From: Bacteroidota bacterium
GTDB lineage: Bacteria; Bacteroidota; Bacteroidia; Bacteroidales; PXBB01
Reading direction: 5' to 3'
Assembly: GCA_022708385.1 (NCBI GenBank)
Contig: JAKIYU010000026.1
Coordinates: 1-15,517 of the forward strand
DNA: 15,517 nt
Below the pieces are notes generated by a model. The model was not told the DNA's origin and did not search any database. It saw nothing but the letters and a program-made list of their open reading frames with translations. Every line of letters starts with the position of its first letter. The stretch's first letter is position 1. Shown piece by piece: positions 6,774-14,885 of the stretch. The position numbers and the translations under genes were made by a program.

Positions 6774-9572
6774 ATGGCCTCAAAAAAAGTAATCCCAACA
6801 ACAGCCGTAACACGGACTTTCGTGTCCAGAAAATACTATCCGCTGCTTTTAGTTGTGTTTACGTTTCTGCTTTATACCAACAGTCTTTTTAATCATTATA
6901 ACCTCGATGATGAGCTGGTAACGCGCCGGCATCCGTTGACGTCGCAAGGGGTAAGCGCCCTGGCAACTATCTTTACCACACCTTATTACAGCAGTAAGAG
7001 TGTTTCGTACGAATACAGGCCGCTGGTACTGGCTAGTTTTGCCATAGAACATACACTTTTTGGTGAAAGCCCTTTTATAAGCCACCTGATTAATGTCCTG
7101 CTTTATACCTTGTCGGTGCTTGTACTTTATCTGCTCTTAAAAAAGTGGTTTGGCGGCAGCAGGGAGGAGCTTATTTTGATGATTTCTTTATTGTTTGCGG
7201 CGCACCCCCTGCATACCGAAGCGGTTTGCAGCATCAAAAACAGAGATGAAATTTTGTCCCTGTTGTTTGCATTGCTTGCGGCTTACACATCTTGTTTTTA
7301 TATAAAGAAAAATACCTTGCCGTTTCTGTTTCTTTCGGCTTTTCTTTTTGTATTGGCACTGCTGTCAAAATCTGGTGTTATAACTTTTGCCTTTATAATT
7401 CCATTTACACTTATCCTTTTTTCAGGTGCCACGTTCAGACAAACTGTCTTTATCACGGTGCTTTTAAGTATCATAACAGGTTTCTTCGCCCCGTTTTACA
7501 ATTTCTCGCATAAAGTCATGCTTGCTTTTACGGTGTTTGCTGCAGTGCTGATAGCTTATGGACTCATGCGTTTAAGTAAGGAACATGTAAAGTCTGTGGT
7601 GGAATTTATTAAAAGCTTATGGAAAAACAAGGAATATGCGGATGGCTTGTGGCAGCCGGAAAGGTTTTCTGCTTTGGCTATCGTCCTTGCTGCTGTATTT
7701 TTAAGTGCCACCGGTATGTTTTACAACTTCAGGCTGCTTATTTTTATTTCTCTTGTGGCTCTTGTCCTCTTGTATTTTCTGTGTGGCTTCGAAGCAAAAC
7801 AGTATTTTTTTTCTGCTTTTATTTTTATTACAGCCCTGGTGGCTGTCAATTATAAACAAGCTCACATTTTAGCGTTCAGCCTGACCTTGATATTGTTTGT
7901 GCATTTCTTTATTGAGAAGAAAGCCCGCACCTATACAGTCATTTCTCTTCTGTTTCTGCTGGTGCCCTGGTTCTTATGGGCCCGTTACGAAGGTTTGTTC
8001 TGGATGGTGTATATTACTTTTATTCTGTGGCTGTATTCCGGGGAAAAATCAAAAAAATATGCCGTTATCCTGCTGGGTGTGTTCTTTATAAGTTCGCCGC
8101 TTGTTTCCTATTTAAGGCATCAGAGCCTTTTCAACAGCGGCCATTTTTACTCGCTGCTGGTGCTTGGGTTGTCCCTTTGGTTGTACCACAGGTTTAAATC
8201 CCGTTCATTGTCTTTGCTGCTGCTTACAGCTGTTATACCCATGGCGCTTGCGGTAAAGCTTTCGACTATGACAGGCTCTTACTCCGTTGTTATTGAGAAA
8301 TATCTTAACCCTGCTACTGCCATAAATATTGGCGCCGATGTACTTCCCGCTGCAGGACGCCGGCTTGATATGGTTGAAATGCCTTTGAGCGTACACGACC
8401 CTTTATCGCTAAAAACGGGTACAGGGCTTGTGGCCCTGCAACATTACATCGGGCAGATGCTTTTCCCTCTCAATATGGGATTCTATTACGGATATAAATA
8501 TATTGAACCACAATCTTTGTTTCATCTCAGGCCCTTGATGTCCTTATTTATACACCTGCTGTTATTAGCTCTTGCCATTTGGTTCTATAGAAAAGAAAAA
8601 CTGCTTTTGTTTGGTTATATATTTTACTTGTCGTCCCTCTCGGTTTATTCAAATATTGTAGCACCGGTGCCCGGGTTAATAGCTGACCGATTTGCATTAG
8701 TACCTTCGCTGGGGTTTATTATTATGCTGGTTGCAGGACTCAATCTGGGCATAAAGGAATTTTTAAAACAACCAAAAAGTAAGAAAATTGAAAAATATGT
8801 TACAATAAGCTGTGTCGTAATTTTAGTGCTTTACAGTTACCGCACCTTTACCCGTAACACCGACTGGAAAGACCATCTGACTTTGTTCAGCAAAGATATT
8901 GAGCACCTCGATAAATCGGCCCAGGCGCACAACCTTTTAGCCACCCATCTCAACATCGCCGCAGGGAAAGAAAAAAATAACGGCAAGGCGCTTACCATGA
9001 AAGAAGATGCAGTGTTCCATTACCGGAAAGCGCTGGAGATATATCCCGATTTTTTTAATGCTTCCTACGATCTGGGGCGCACATATTATGAATTAAACAA
9101 GTACGACAGCGCCCTGTGTTTCTTTTTAAAGGCGGGCGAGCTTAACCCCGGTTTTTTCGATACCTTCCTCCAGATTGCGTATATCTACCACCAGAGAGGA
9201 CAGACCGACAGCGCCGAGCTTAATTATTATAAAGCGCTGGAGTTGAAGTCCGATGTGCAAAACATTTATAAAAATCTGAGTGTAATATATTTTGGAAACG
9301 CTCGCTATGATAAGGTGATTGATATTAACATGGCTTATCAGAATCAGTTTCCCGAACTCAAAGAACCCCTTATAAACATAGCCAGGGTCTATTTTGTCAA
9401 AGCGCAATACGACAGCGCCGCCGTTTACTTCGGAAAAATATTAGAACGCGATGCCAACGATGCCGACGCAGTGATGGCCCTTATTGAAATTTACACAAAA
9501 ACAAATAATAAACAAGGCGTAGATAAATACGTCCAGTACCTGAACCGCTTAAAAAACTTAAAGAATGAGTAA
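6774..9572 (+). CDS. TMTC-like GT-C membrane protein with C-terminal TPR repeats
   Basis: This 932-residue protein has a multi-pass membrane part (about residues 20-690) and a soluble TPR part (about 700-925). The first loop carries N-L-D-D-E (Asp45-Asp46), placed like the catalytic acidic motif of GT-C transferases. The segment A-A-H-P-L-H-T-E-A-V with His144 and His147, followed by N-R-D-E-I-L, matches the conserved loop of the eukaryotic TMTC O-mannosyltransferases and their bacterial relatives. A-D-R-F-A-L-V-P-S-L-G-F precedes the last helices, also as in that family. The tail has about five TPRs, for example Y-R-K-A-L-E-I-Y-P-D-F. Lipid-linked sugar transfer to exported proteins is the inferred role. 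I chose ATG at 6774; the same frame is open to a TTG at 6762 directly after the previous stop. The end overlaps rnr by 8 bases. Confidence 0.85.
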   Translation: MASKKVIPTTAVTRTFVSRKYYPLLLVVFTFLLYTNSLFNHYNLDDELVTRRHPLTSQGVSALATIFTTPYYSSKSVSYEYRPLVLASFAIEHTLFGESPFISHLINVLLYTLSVLVLYLLLKKWFGGSREELILMISLLFAAHPLHTEAVCSIKNRDEILSLLFALLAAYTSCFYIKKNTLPFLFLSAFLFVLALLSKSGVITFAFIIPFTLILFSGATFRQTVFITVLLSIITGFFAPFYNFSHKVMLAFTVFAAVLIAYGLMRLSKEHVKSVVEFIKSLWKNKEYADGLWQPERFSALAIVLAAVFLSATGMFYNFRLLIFISLVALVLLYFLCGFEAKQYFFSAFIFITALVAVNYKQAHILAFSLTLILFVHFFIEKKARTYTVISLLFLLVPWFLWARYEGLFWMVYITFILWLYSGEKSKKYAVILLGVFFISSPLVSYLRHQSLFNSGHFYSLLVLGLSLWLYHRFKSRSLSLLLLTAVIPMALAVKLSTMTGSYSVVIEKYLNPATAINIGADVLPAAGRRLDMVEMPLSVHDPLSLKTGTGLVALQHYIGQMLFPLNMGFYYGYKYIEPQSLFHLRPLMSLFIHLLLLALAIWFYRKEKLLLFGYIFYLSSLSVYSNIVAPVPGLIADRFALVPSLGFIIMLVAGLNLGIKEFLKQPKSKKIEKYVTISCVVILVLYSYRTFTRNTDWKDHLTLFSKDIEHLDKSAQAHNLLATHLNIAAGKEKNNGKALTMKEDAVFHYRKALEIYPDFFNASYDLGRTYYELNKYDSALCFFLKAGELNPGFFDTFLQIAYIYHQRGQTDSAELNYYKALELKSDVQNIYKNLSVIYFGNARYDKVIDINMAYQNQFPELKEPLINIARVYFVKAQYDSAAVYFGKILERDANDADAVMALIEIYTKTNNKQGVDKYVQYLNRLKNLKNE

Positions 9573-11721
9573 AAAAAACAAAGAATTGAAGGAAAGAATA
9601 AAAAAAGAACTGACAGATTTTTTTATTAATAATCCCCGCAAAAAATACAATTACAAACAAATAGCACGGCAACTCGGTATCAGCGAAAAAAACGAACGCA
9701 AAGATTTGATTTCCCTGCTGGAAACGCTGGTAAAAGAAAAATTTATTAATGAAGCCGACCGTGGTAAATATGGATTAAACCCGCAGAAAGCGTTAATTCC
9801 CAGCTTGAAGCAGGCTTATGTAACCGGTGTTGTGGATATGAAGCAGACAGGAAAAGCTTATGTGAGCTGTGAAGGCCTTGAAGAGGACGTTTATATTGCT
9901 CCAAACAATACCCAAAAGGCCCTGCATGGCGACACTGTTAAGGTATTCCTGTTCCCCAAACGCAAGGGCCGTCGCCTCGAAGGTCAGATTATTGAAGTTA
10001 TTACCAGAGCGCAAAGTCTTTTTGTGGGTACCGTTCAACTATCAAAGCACTATGCGTTTCTGATACCCGATAAGCTGTCCATGCCCGTTGATATATTTAT
10101 CCCTCTCGACCAGCTTAATGGCGCCACCAACGGTATTAAAGCCGTGGCCGAAATTGTCGAATGGCACGATAGTGCTAAAAACCCGACAGGAAAAATCATC
10201 AGGATACTTGGCAATGCAGGCAGCAACGAAGTGGAAATTCAGTCAATCATGGTGGACTTCGGGCTGCCGCTCATGTTCAGCGAGGATGTCGAAAAAAGTG
10301 CTGCGGCCATCTCCGACAGCATCCCGCAGGACGAAATACAAAAACGCAGGGACTTCAGAAAAGTGTTTACCATAACCATTGACCCTGCAGATGCCAAGGA
10401 CTTTGACGATGCCATATCGCTGCGCAGGCTGAAAAACAACAACTGGGAAGTAGGCGTGCATATTGCCGATGTGTCGCATTACGTTACCGCCGGCTCACCC
10501 CTCGACAATGAGGCTTACAAAAGAGGCACTTCCGTTTACCTTGTCGATAGAGTCATTCCCATGCTGCCCGAGCGCCTCTCCAACAACATTTGCAGCCTCA
10601 GGGAAAATGAAGACAAGCTGTGTTTTTCGGCTGTGTTCGAATTAAACGAAAACGGTAAAATTTTCAGTACATGGTTCGGAAAAACCATAATCAATTCCGA
10701 CAAGCGGTTCAATTACGATGAAGTTCAAAAAATCATAGAAGAGAAAAAAGGTCTTTATTCGGAAGAAATTCTGGTACTCGACAAACTGGCCAAAAAATTA
10801 CGCGAACAACGCTTTAAAAAGGGGTCCATAGCCTTCGATACCGTAGAAGTGAAGTTTATCCTCGATGATAAAGGCAAGCCCATCGATGTGTATATCAGGG
10901 AGTCGAAAGATGCCCACAAACTTATTGAGGATTTTATGCTGCTGGCCAATAAAAAGGTGGCGGAATTTGTAGCCATGAAACCCAAAGGTGAAACCGTAAA
11001 ACCTTTTATCTACAGGGTGCACGACGAGCCCAGCGCCGAGAAACTTACAACCTTTTCGGAGTTTGTGGCCAAACTCGGTTATACCATGCGCACCGATACA
11101 CGTAAAAATACCATCAATTCGCTGAATACCATCCTCGAAAATTCGATGGGAAAGGGAGAAGAAAATCTTATAAACAACTTAGCCGTACGCACCATGTCCA
11201 AAGCCGTTTATTCCGACGTCAATATAGGGCATTATGGACTGGCTTTCGACTATTACACACATTTCACTTCTCCCATACGCCGTTATCCCGACCTCGTTGT
11301 GCACCGGTTGCTGTTTGAGTACCTCCAAAACAAGCCTAAACCCACCGCCTGTGATGTTGAAAAGATAGCGAAAAACTCAACTGAGTGTGAAAGAATTGCT
11401 GTTGAAGCAGAAAGAGCCTCTGTAAAGTATAAACAAGTGGAATATCTTGCCGACAAAATAGGCCAAAAGTTCAACGGTCTTATTTCCGGTGTAAGCAAAT
11501 GGGGCATTTATGTGGAAGTGGAAGGGAATAAATGTGAAGGCATGGTGACTATGAAAGATATGCTGGACGACTTTTACTATCTCGACGAAGACGATTACTG
11601 CGTAATAGGGCAACGTACCAATAAACGCTACAAACTGGGCGACAAGGTAAAGATAATGGTTAAAAAAGCCGACCTCTTTAAAAAACAGCTTGACTTTATT
11701 TTTGTGGAAGATGACCTTTAA
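9565..11721 (+). CDS. rnr: Ribonuclease R (RNase II/RNB family exoribonuclease)
   Basis: RNase R is a processive 3'-5' exoribonuclease that degrades structured RNA in the cytosol. In its 718 residues I see an N-terminal winged-helix region (about 15-75), OB/cold-shock domains (about 80-240), the RNB catalytic domain (about 255-600) and a C-terminal S1 domain (about 635-715). The RNB metal site is D-P-A-D-A-K-D-F-D-D with Asp273, Asp279, Asp281 and Asp282, all present. H-F-T-S-P-I-R-R-Y-P-D-L-V-V-H-R at 566-581 is the other family signature. It lacks the long basic tail of the E. coli enzyme, which is common for this phylum. The ATG at 9565 overlaps the end of the TMTC-like gene by 8 bases, pointing to translational coupling. 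Confidence 0.96.
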   Translation: MSKKNKELKERIKKELTDFFINNPRKKYNYKQIARQLGISEKNERKDLISLLETLVKEKFINEADRGKYGLNPQKALIPSLKQAYVTGVVDMKQTGKAYVSCEGLEEDVYIAPNNTQKALHGDTVKVFLFPKRKGRRLEGQIIEVITRAQSLFVGTVQLSKHYAFLIPDKLSMPVDIFIPLDQLNGATNGIKAVAEIVEWHDSAKNPTGKIIRILGNAGSNEVEIQSIMVDFGLPLMFSEDVEKSAAAISDSIPQDEIQKRRDFRKVFTITIDPADAKDFDDAISLRRLKNNNWEVGVHIADVSHYVTAGSPLDNEAYKRGTSVYLVDRVIPMLPERLSNNICSLRENEDKLCFSAVFELNENGKIFSTWFGKTIINSDKRFNYDEVQKIIEEKKGLYSEEILVLDKLAKKLREQRFKKGSIAFDTVEVKFILDDKGKPIDVYIRESKDAHKLIEDFMLLANKKVAEFVAMKPKGETVKPFIYRVHDEPSAEKLTTFSEFVAKLGYTMRTDTRKNTINSLNTILENSMGKGEENLINNLAVRTMSKAVYSDVNIGHYGLAFDYYTHFTSPIRRYPDLVVHRLLFEYLQNKPKPTACDVEKIAKNSTECERIAVEAERASVKYKQVEYLADKIGQKFNGLISGVSKWGIYVEVEGNKCEGMVTMKDMLDDFYYLDEDDYCVIGQRTNKRYKLGDKVKIMVKKADLFKKQLDFIFVEDDL

Positions 11722-12424
11722 AAAAGAAATACAATCTTTATTCTCAGACCTGTTGGACGTCGTCTTTCCGGAGACCTGTTCGGCCTGCGGAAACAGGCTT
11801 TACAAAAACGAACACATGATCTGTATCTATTGCCTGAGCAATTTGCCGCGCACCCATTTTCACAACGACAACGAAAATCCTGTTTATAAAATCTTCTGGG
11901 GCAGGGTGAATGTGGAATTTGCAACTGCCTTTCTTTTCTTTTCTCCTAAAGGTATCGTCCAACACATGATACACCAGTTAAAATATAAAGGCAATAAGGA
12001 TATTGGCGTTATGTTAGGACGCATGTATGGTCGGGAACTAAAAGAAAGTTCTGTATTTAGCAGCGTGCAATGTATAGTTCCAGTGCCTTTGCATCCTGCA
12101 AAACTGCGCAAAAGAGGGTATAACCAAAGCGAAATGATTGCCGAAGGGCTTTCGCAGGCACTGCAAATTCCTGTCGATACCGGCGGCTTTAAACGAAAGA
12201 AACATACCGAGTCGCAAACACGCAAAAGTCGCTACAAAAGATGGGAAAACGTGGACAATATTTTCGAAAGGGCCGAAGCGGGTATTTTCGATAATAAACA
12301 TGTGTTGTTAGTTGACGATGTGATTACCACTGGCGCCACAATAGAAGCCTGCGCACAGGAAATACTAAAGGATAAAAATACCAAAGTAAGTGTGGCCGCC
12401 CTGGCTTGCGCTATGCACTTTTAG
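11711..12424 (+). CDS. comF: ComF-family amidophosphoribosyltransferase-like protein
   Basis: The product (237 residues) has the ComF/GntX layout: an N-terminal zinc ribbon with Cys23, Cys26, Cys38 and Cys41 (C-S-A-C and C-I-Y-C), a middle region with L-K-Y-K-G, P-V-P-L-H and R-K-R-G-Y-N-Q-S, and a C-terminal phosphoribosyltransferase PRPP loop V-L-L-V-D-D-V-I-T-T-G-A-T with Asp202 and Asp203. In naturally competent bacteria ComF helps take up or process single-stranded DNA; elsewhere its role is unclear, and no competence genes are near. I prefer ATG at 11711, which overlaps rnr by 11 bases and places the protein at family length. A TTG at 11690 in the same frame would add seven residues with no family support. 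Confidence 0.92.
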   Translation: MTFKKEIQSLFSDLLDVVFPETCSACGNRLYKNEHMICIYCLSNLPRTHFHNDNENPVYKIFWGRVNVEFATAFLFFSPKGIVQHMIHQLKYKGNKDIGVMLGRMYGRELKESSVFSSVQCIVPVPLHPAKLRKRGYNQSEMIAEGLSQALQIPVDTGGFKRKKHTESQTRKSRYKRWENVDNIFERAEAGIFDNKHVLLVDDVITTGATIEACAQEILKDKNTKVSVAALACAMHF

Positions 12425-12447
12425 GCTGACAAACATTTATTTAGCGC

Positions 12448-13626
12448 ATGAAAAACAAGTTGCTTAAATTTCTTATTAATACGGTTCTTGTACTGCTCAG
12501 TGTTTTTATTGCCTATTTTCTGGTCGAAGTGGTGTATTCGTGGTTGTATGTTAAAAAAATTATAAAACCCGTAGAAACTTTATGGTTTCATGAAGTCACC
12601 GACCCCGGGGGTAATTTTAAGTACGATACTGTGGCAGGTTACCGCATTTCGCAAACACCTGCCCGTTATGGGGCGGTGCTGTCGGATGGTACACTGGAAA
12701 GTATAGGTGTGCTAAAAGGCAATAACCTTGGGTTTCCCGATAAAAGAGATTTTGAGCCCCAAAAAAATAATCCGCAGTTAAAGAGAATAGCCGTATTTGG
12801 CGATTCCTATACCGCATCACAGTTTACGGATAGGTCGTGGCCTGACATAGCTGAGGATAAAATTAATGGCCTGGCATACGATTCGGTGGTATTTATGAAT
12901 TTTTCGGTGGACGGCGGCGGCCTTGCCAACTGGCATAGCATCATCAGGAATATTATTTTGGGAGAGGGCTACCAGATAGATGCCGTTATTTTTGCGGTGA
13001 TGGGCGACGACCTTGACAGAAAGTTTATGTGGAAAAATGATTACCGGCAAAATGCATCCGATAAAAAACTGGCCTTTAATTACCTCGGTAACTGGCAGCA
13101 GAAAAAAGCCGCAGGATTTGAAGATGTTTCAGAGGTTATGTATATGCAGAATTACCTAATACTGGACAGTGTTCAGATTGATGCCATCGAAAAAGGCACC
13201 TGGTCGTACGACCGGCAAAGGGAACTTAAACCGTACCTGTATGAGGCGCTTAAAAAGGCATTAAGGCAAATTAACTTCCCCAAAATATTCAGGAACAAGC
13301 AGCACGGTAGCACACCCTCCGTTTTTGAGCCGGAACAGGCAGCGCTGATAAAGGACCTGTCGGACGCCATTTCCGAAATGCAGGTGCCGGTTTTAACGCT
13401 GTCGCTTTATACCAACGAAAACAGATGCCAGGCTTTTGCAGCTATGATGCATGCCGCTTACTTAAGCGATGCGGGCTTCAGGCAAAGCCTCGAAACCATT
13501 GAAGAAGACAAAATTTATATAAAAAACGACGGCCACTGGAAACAGGAAGGGGCAGCGCTTTATGCCGAATACATCTATAAGGATATTTATAAATGGATGG
13601 CGGAGAAAAGAGTAATTGAGCAATAA
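12448..13626 (+). CDS. Membrane-anchored SGNH/GDSL-type hydrolase-like protein
   Basis: The 392-residue product begins with one membrane segment (about 7-30: F-L-I-N-T-V-L-V-L-L-S-V-F) behind a K-N-K-L-L-K n-region, so the rest is probably periplasmic. The SGNH fold is suggested by A-V-F-G-D-S-Y with nucleophile Ser120, by a glycine block D-G-G-G near 152-157, by G-D-D-L-D at 186-190 in the place of block III, and by N-D-G-H-W-K-Q-E-G with Asp361 and His363 completing a catalytic triad. Block III lacks the usual G-x-N-D asparagine, so assignment is by overall order. The D-G-H-W signature resembles proteins that add or remove O-acetyl groups on polysaccharides, which would fit the two glycosyltransferase-like genes in the operon; this is inference. 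It starts 23 bases after comF and ends the run. No clear hairpin terminator follows. Confidence 0.75.
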   Translation: MKNKLLKFLINTVLVLLSVFIAYFLVEVVYSWLYVKKIIKPVETLWFHEVTDPGGNFKYDTVAGYRISQTPARYGAVLSDGTLESIGVLKGNNLGFPDKRDFEPQKNNPQLKRIAVFGDSYTASQFTDRSWPDIAEDKINGLAYDSVVFMNFSVDGGGLANWHSIIRNIILGEGYQIDAVIFAVMGDDLDRKFMWKNDYRQNASDKKLAFNYLGNWQQKKAAGFEDVSEVMYMQNYLILDSVQIDAIEKGTWSYDRQRELKPYLYEALKKALRQINFPKIFRNKQHGSTPSVFEPEQAALIKDLSDAISEMQVPVLTLSLYTNENRCQAFAAMMHAAYLSDAGFRQSLETIEEDKIYIKNDGHWKQEGAALYAEYIYKDIYKWMAEKRVIEQ

Positions 13627-13678
13627 ATCACGGCAAAGTGGGGGGTGTTTAAGTATGGAACTTATAATTGAACTTTAA

Positions 13679-13849
13679 AACACAGTCAAACCTAAAACCA
13701 TTAAAGCTGAGAGGTTGCAAATTGAAATCTCTATAAGAGGACGTAGGCGGTATTTACCGTATGCTTTTACCGAAAAGGGATTGAATATGTTAAGCGGTGT
13801 AATAAATTCAGATATAGTTAATAAATTTCTTAAAAGAGCTTTATATTAA
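13679..13849 (+). pseudogene. ORF6N-domain fragment, decayed
   Basis: The frame 13679-13849 has no ATG near its beginning and encodes about 56 residues. They include R-G-R-R-R-Y-L-P-Y-A-F-T-E-K-G followed by L-N-M-L-S-G-V-I-N-S-D. This is the second half of the ORF6N (KilA-N-associated) DNA-binding domain, where relatives read R-x-x-P-Y-A-F-T-E-x-G-V-A-M-L-S-S-V-L. The upstream half and the C-terminal extension are absent, with a stop just before 13679. ORF6N genes are typical of phages and integrated elements, so this is a relic of mobile DNA. The rest of 13627-13917 shows no gene. Confidence 0.72.
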
Positions 13850-13917
13850 CCATTTATCTAACATAAATAAAAGTTTTTTACTTTTACAATACCAATTTTA
13901 TAAATACTAGATTTAAA

Positions 13918-14175
13918 ATGCCCAAAAGAAAAAAGGGAAATATAAAAAGCGTTTCTGAGCCGGATGTTAATTATTCGCTTTCATCACTCCACAAAGGTGA
14001 AGGTATTGAAATGGTTATTTCTTCATTCGAAGAACAGGAAGAAGCCAATTATACCTATTGGCTCAGTCTCACTCCTGAAGAAAGGTTTGAACTTCACTAC
14101 AAAATGTTAGGCGTTATCTATAAAGAAAACTTAATGAAAAAGAAAAAAAATAAAAAAATTAAATTTAATATATGA
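13918..14175 (+). CDS. Small basic protein paired with a nucleotidyltransferase
   Basis: This 85-residue protein has lysine-rich ends (K-R-K-K-G-N-I-K at the start, K-K-K-K-N-K-K-I-K at the end) and an acidic-aromatic middle, E-E-Q-E-E-A-N-Y-T-Y-W-L-S-L-T-P-E-E-R, followed by L-H-Y-K-M. I do not recognise a named family, although small genes with a similar S-L-T-P-E-E-R segment in front of nucleotidyltransferases seem familiar from Bacteroidota. Its stop overlaps the start of the next gene (ATGA at 14172-14175), which implies coupled translation and a joint function. A poor -7-like TACTTTT lies at 13879. It could be the partner protein of a toxin-antitoxin-like pair; no catalytic motif is visible. 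Confidence 0.72.
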   Translation: MPKRKKGNIKSVSEPDVNYSLSSLHKGEGIEMVISSFEEQEEANYTYWLSLTPEERFELHYKMLGVIYKENLMKKKKNKKIKFNI

Positions 14176-14660
14176 ATATCCTGTGTGACATGCATAAAGA
14201 CTTCCTGCGCAGGTTACTGCAAGCGGGAGTCAATTTCATCGTGGTTGGTGGCTACGCTACAATTTATCATGGCTATGTGCGTGTTACCGGCGATATAGAT
14301 ATTTGGCTTGAACCTAATAACGACAATAAAGAAAAACTTGCTTTGATTCTTGAAAATCTGAATTTCTCGAAAGATTCGATTTCTAAAATCAGAAAACTGG
14401 ACTTTACTCAGATGGTTGCTTTCCATTTTGGTACCCCTCCTGAAAAAATTGACTTTATGACACAGTTGTCAGGCATTAATTTTAGGGAGGCCTTGCTGCA
14501 TAGCGAAAAATTAGACATAATCAATTTTAAAGTTCCTGTACTAAGGCTAGATGATTTGATAATAAATAAACTTTTAAGCAATCGCGCTAAAGACAAATCG
14601 GATGTTGAAGAATTGCAGAAAATTCAAAAATTAAGAAATAAAAATAGAAACAAAAATTAA
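14172..14660 (+). CDS. Minimal nucleotidyltransferase, Pol-beta superfamily (AbiEii/DUF6036-like)
   Basis: The 162-residue protein has the compact Pol-beta nucleotidyltransferase core: V-V-G-G-Y-A (Gly26, Gly27), then T-G-D-I-D-I-W with Asp41 and Asp43, then K-I-D-F-M with the third acidic residue Asp94. The nucleotide-transfer site is therefore complete. The last third, L-R-L-D-D-L-I-I-N-K-L-L then K-D-K-S-D-V-E-E-L-Q-K-I, matches the tail of DUF6036/AbiEii-like proteins. Such enzymes act as toxins or antitoxins by transferring nucleotides to tRNA or protein, or have unknown roles. The 4-base overlap with the small gene upstream, and the absence of other partners, support a two-gene module in an accessory region. 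Toxicity is not shown by the sequence. Confidence 0.8.
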   Translation: MNILCDMHKDFLRRLLQAGVNFIVVGGYATIYHGYVRVTGDIDIWLEPNNDNKEKLALILENLNFSKDSISKIRKLDFTQMVAFHFGTPPEKIDFMTQLSGINFREALLHSEKLDIINFKVPVLRLDDLIINKLLSNRAKDKSDVEELQKIQKLRNKNRNKN

Positions 14661-14859
14661 TGGAATCATTTTCTCAACATATAATCCTTCTCAGTCTTGC
14701 ACCAGCAATGATGTTGCTTACCAAAACCTGCCAAAAACCAGAACGGGTAGGCAATTTAAAGATATTTACGAAGCAATGAATTACCTGTTACAAAAAGATA
14801 AGCAGGAAACAGAACAAAAAGAACGTAAACAGATAAGTTATAAAAATAATATGGATTAA
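14635..14859 (+). pseudogene. Headless open frame after the nucleotidyltransferase, possible gene remnant
   Basis: A frame open from 14635 to a TAA at 14857-14859 encodes a protein-like stretch that includes N-D-V-A-Y-Q-N-L-P-K-T-R-T-G-R-Q-F and D-I-Y-E-A-M-N-Y-L-L-Q-K-D-K-Q. The only ATG codons lie in its second half, at the M-N-Y-L-L segment, so any full-length product would need a lost start. An alternative frame starts at an ATG overlapping the nucleotidyltransferase stop (14660) and gives 39 residues with a different sequence. I recognise neither. The composition of the longer frame looks like a former coding region, but this is a weak call. Confidence 0.3.
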
Positions 14860-14885
14860 AAAACAACAATTTTAAACGCGGAACT

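Noticed and set aside
11690..11710. TTG start for comF inside rnr
   Set aside because: The ATG at 11711 gives a family-length protein and a short overlap; the extra seven residues have no support.
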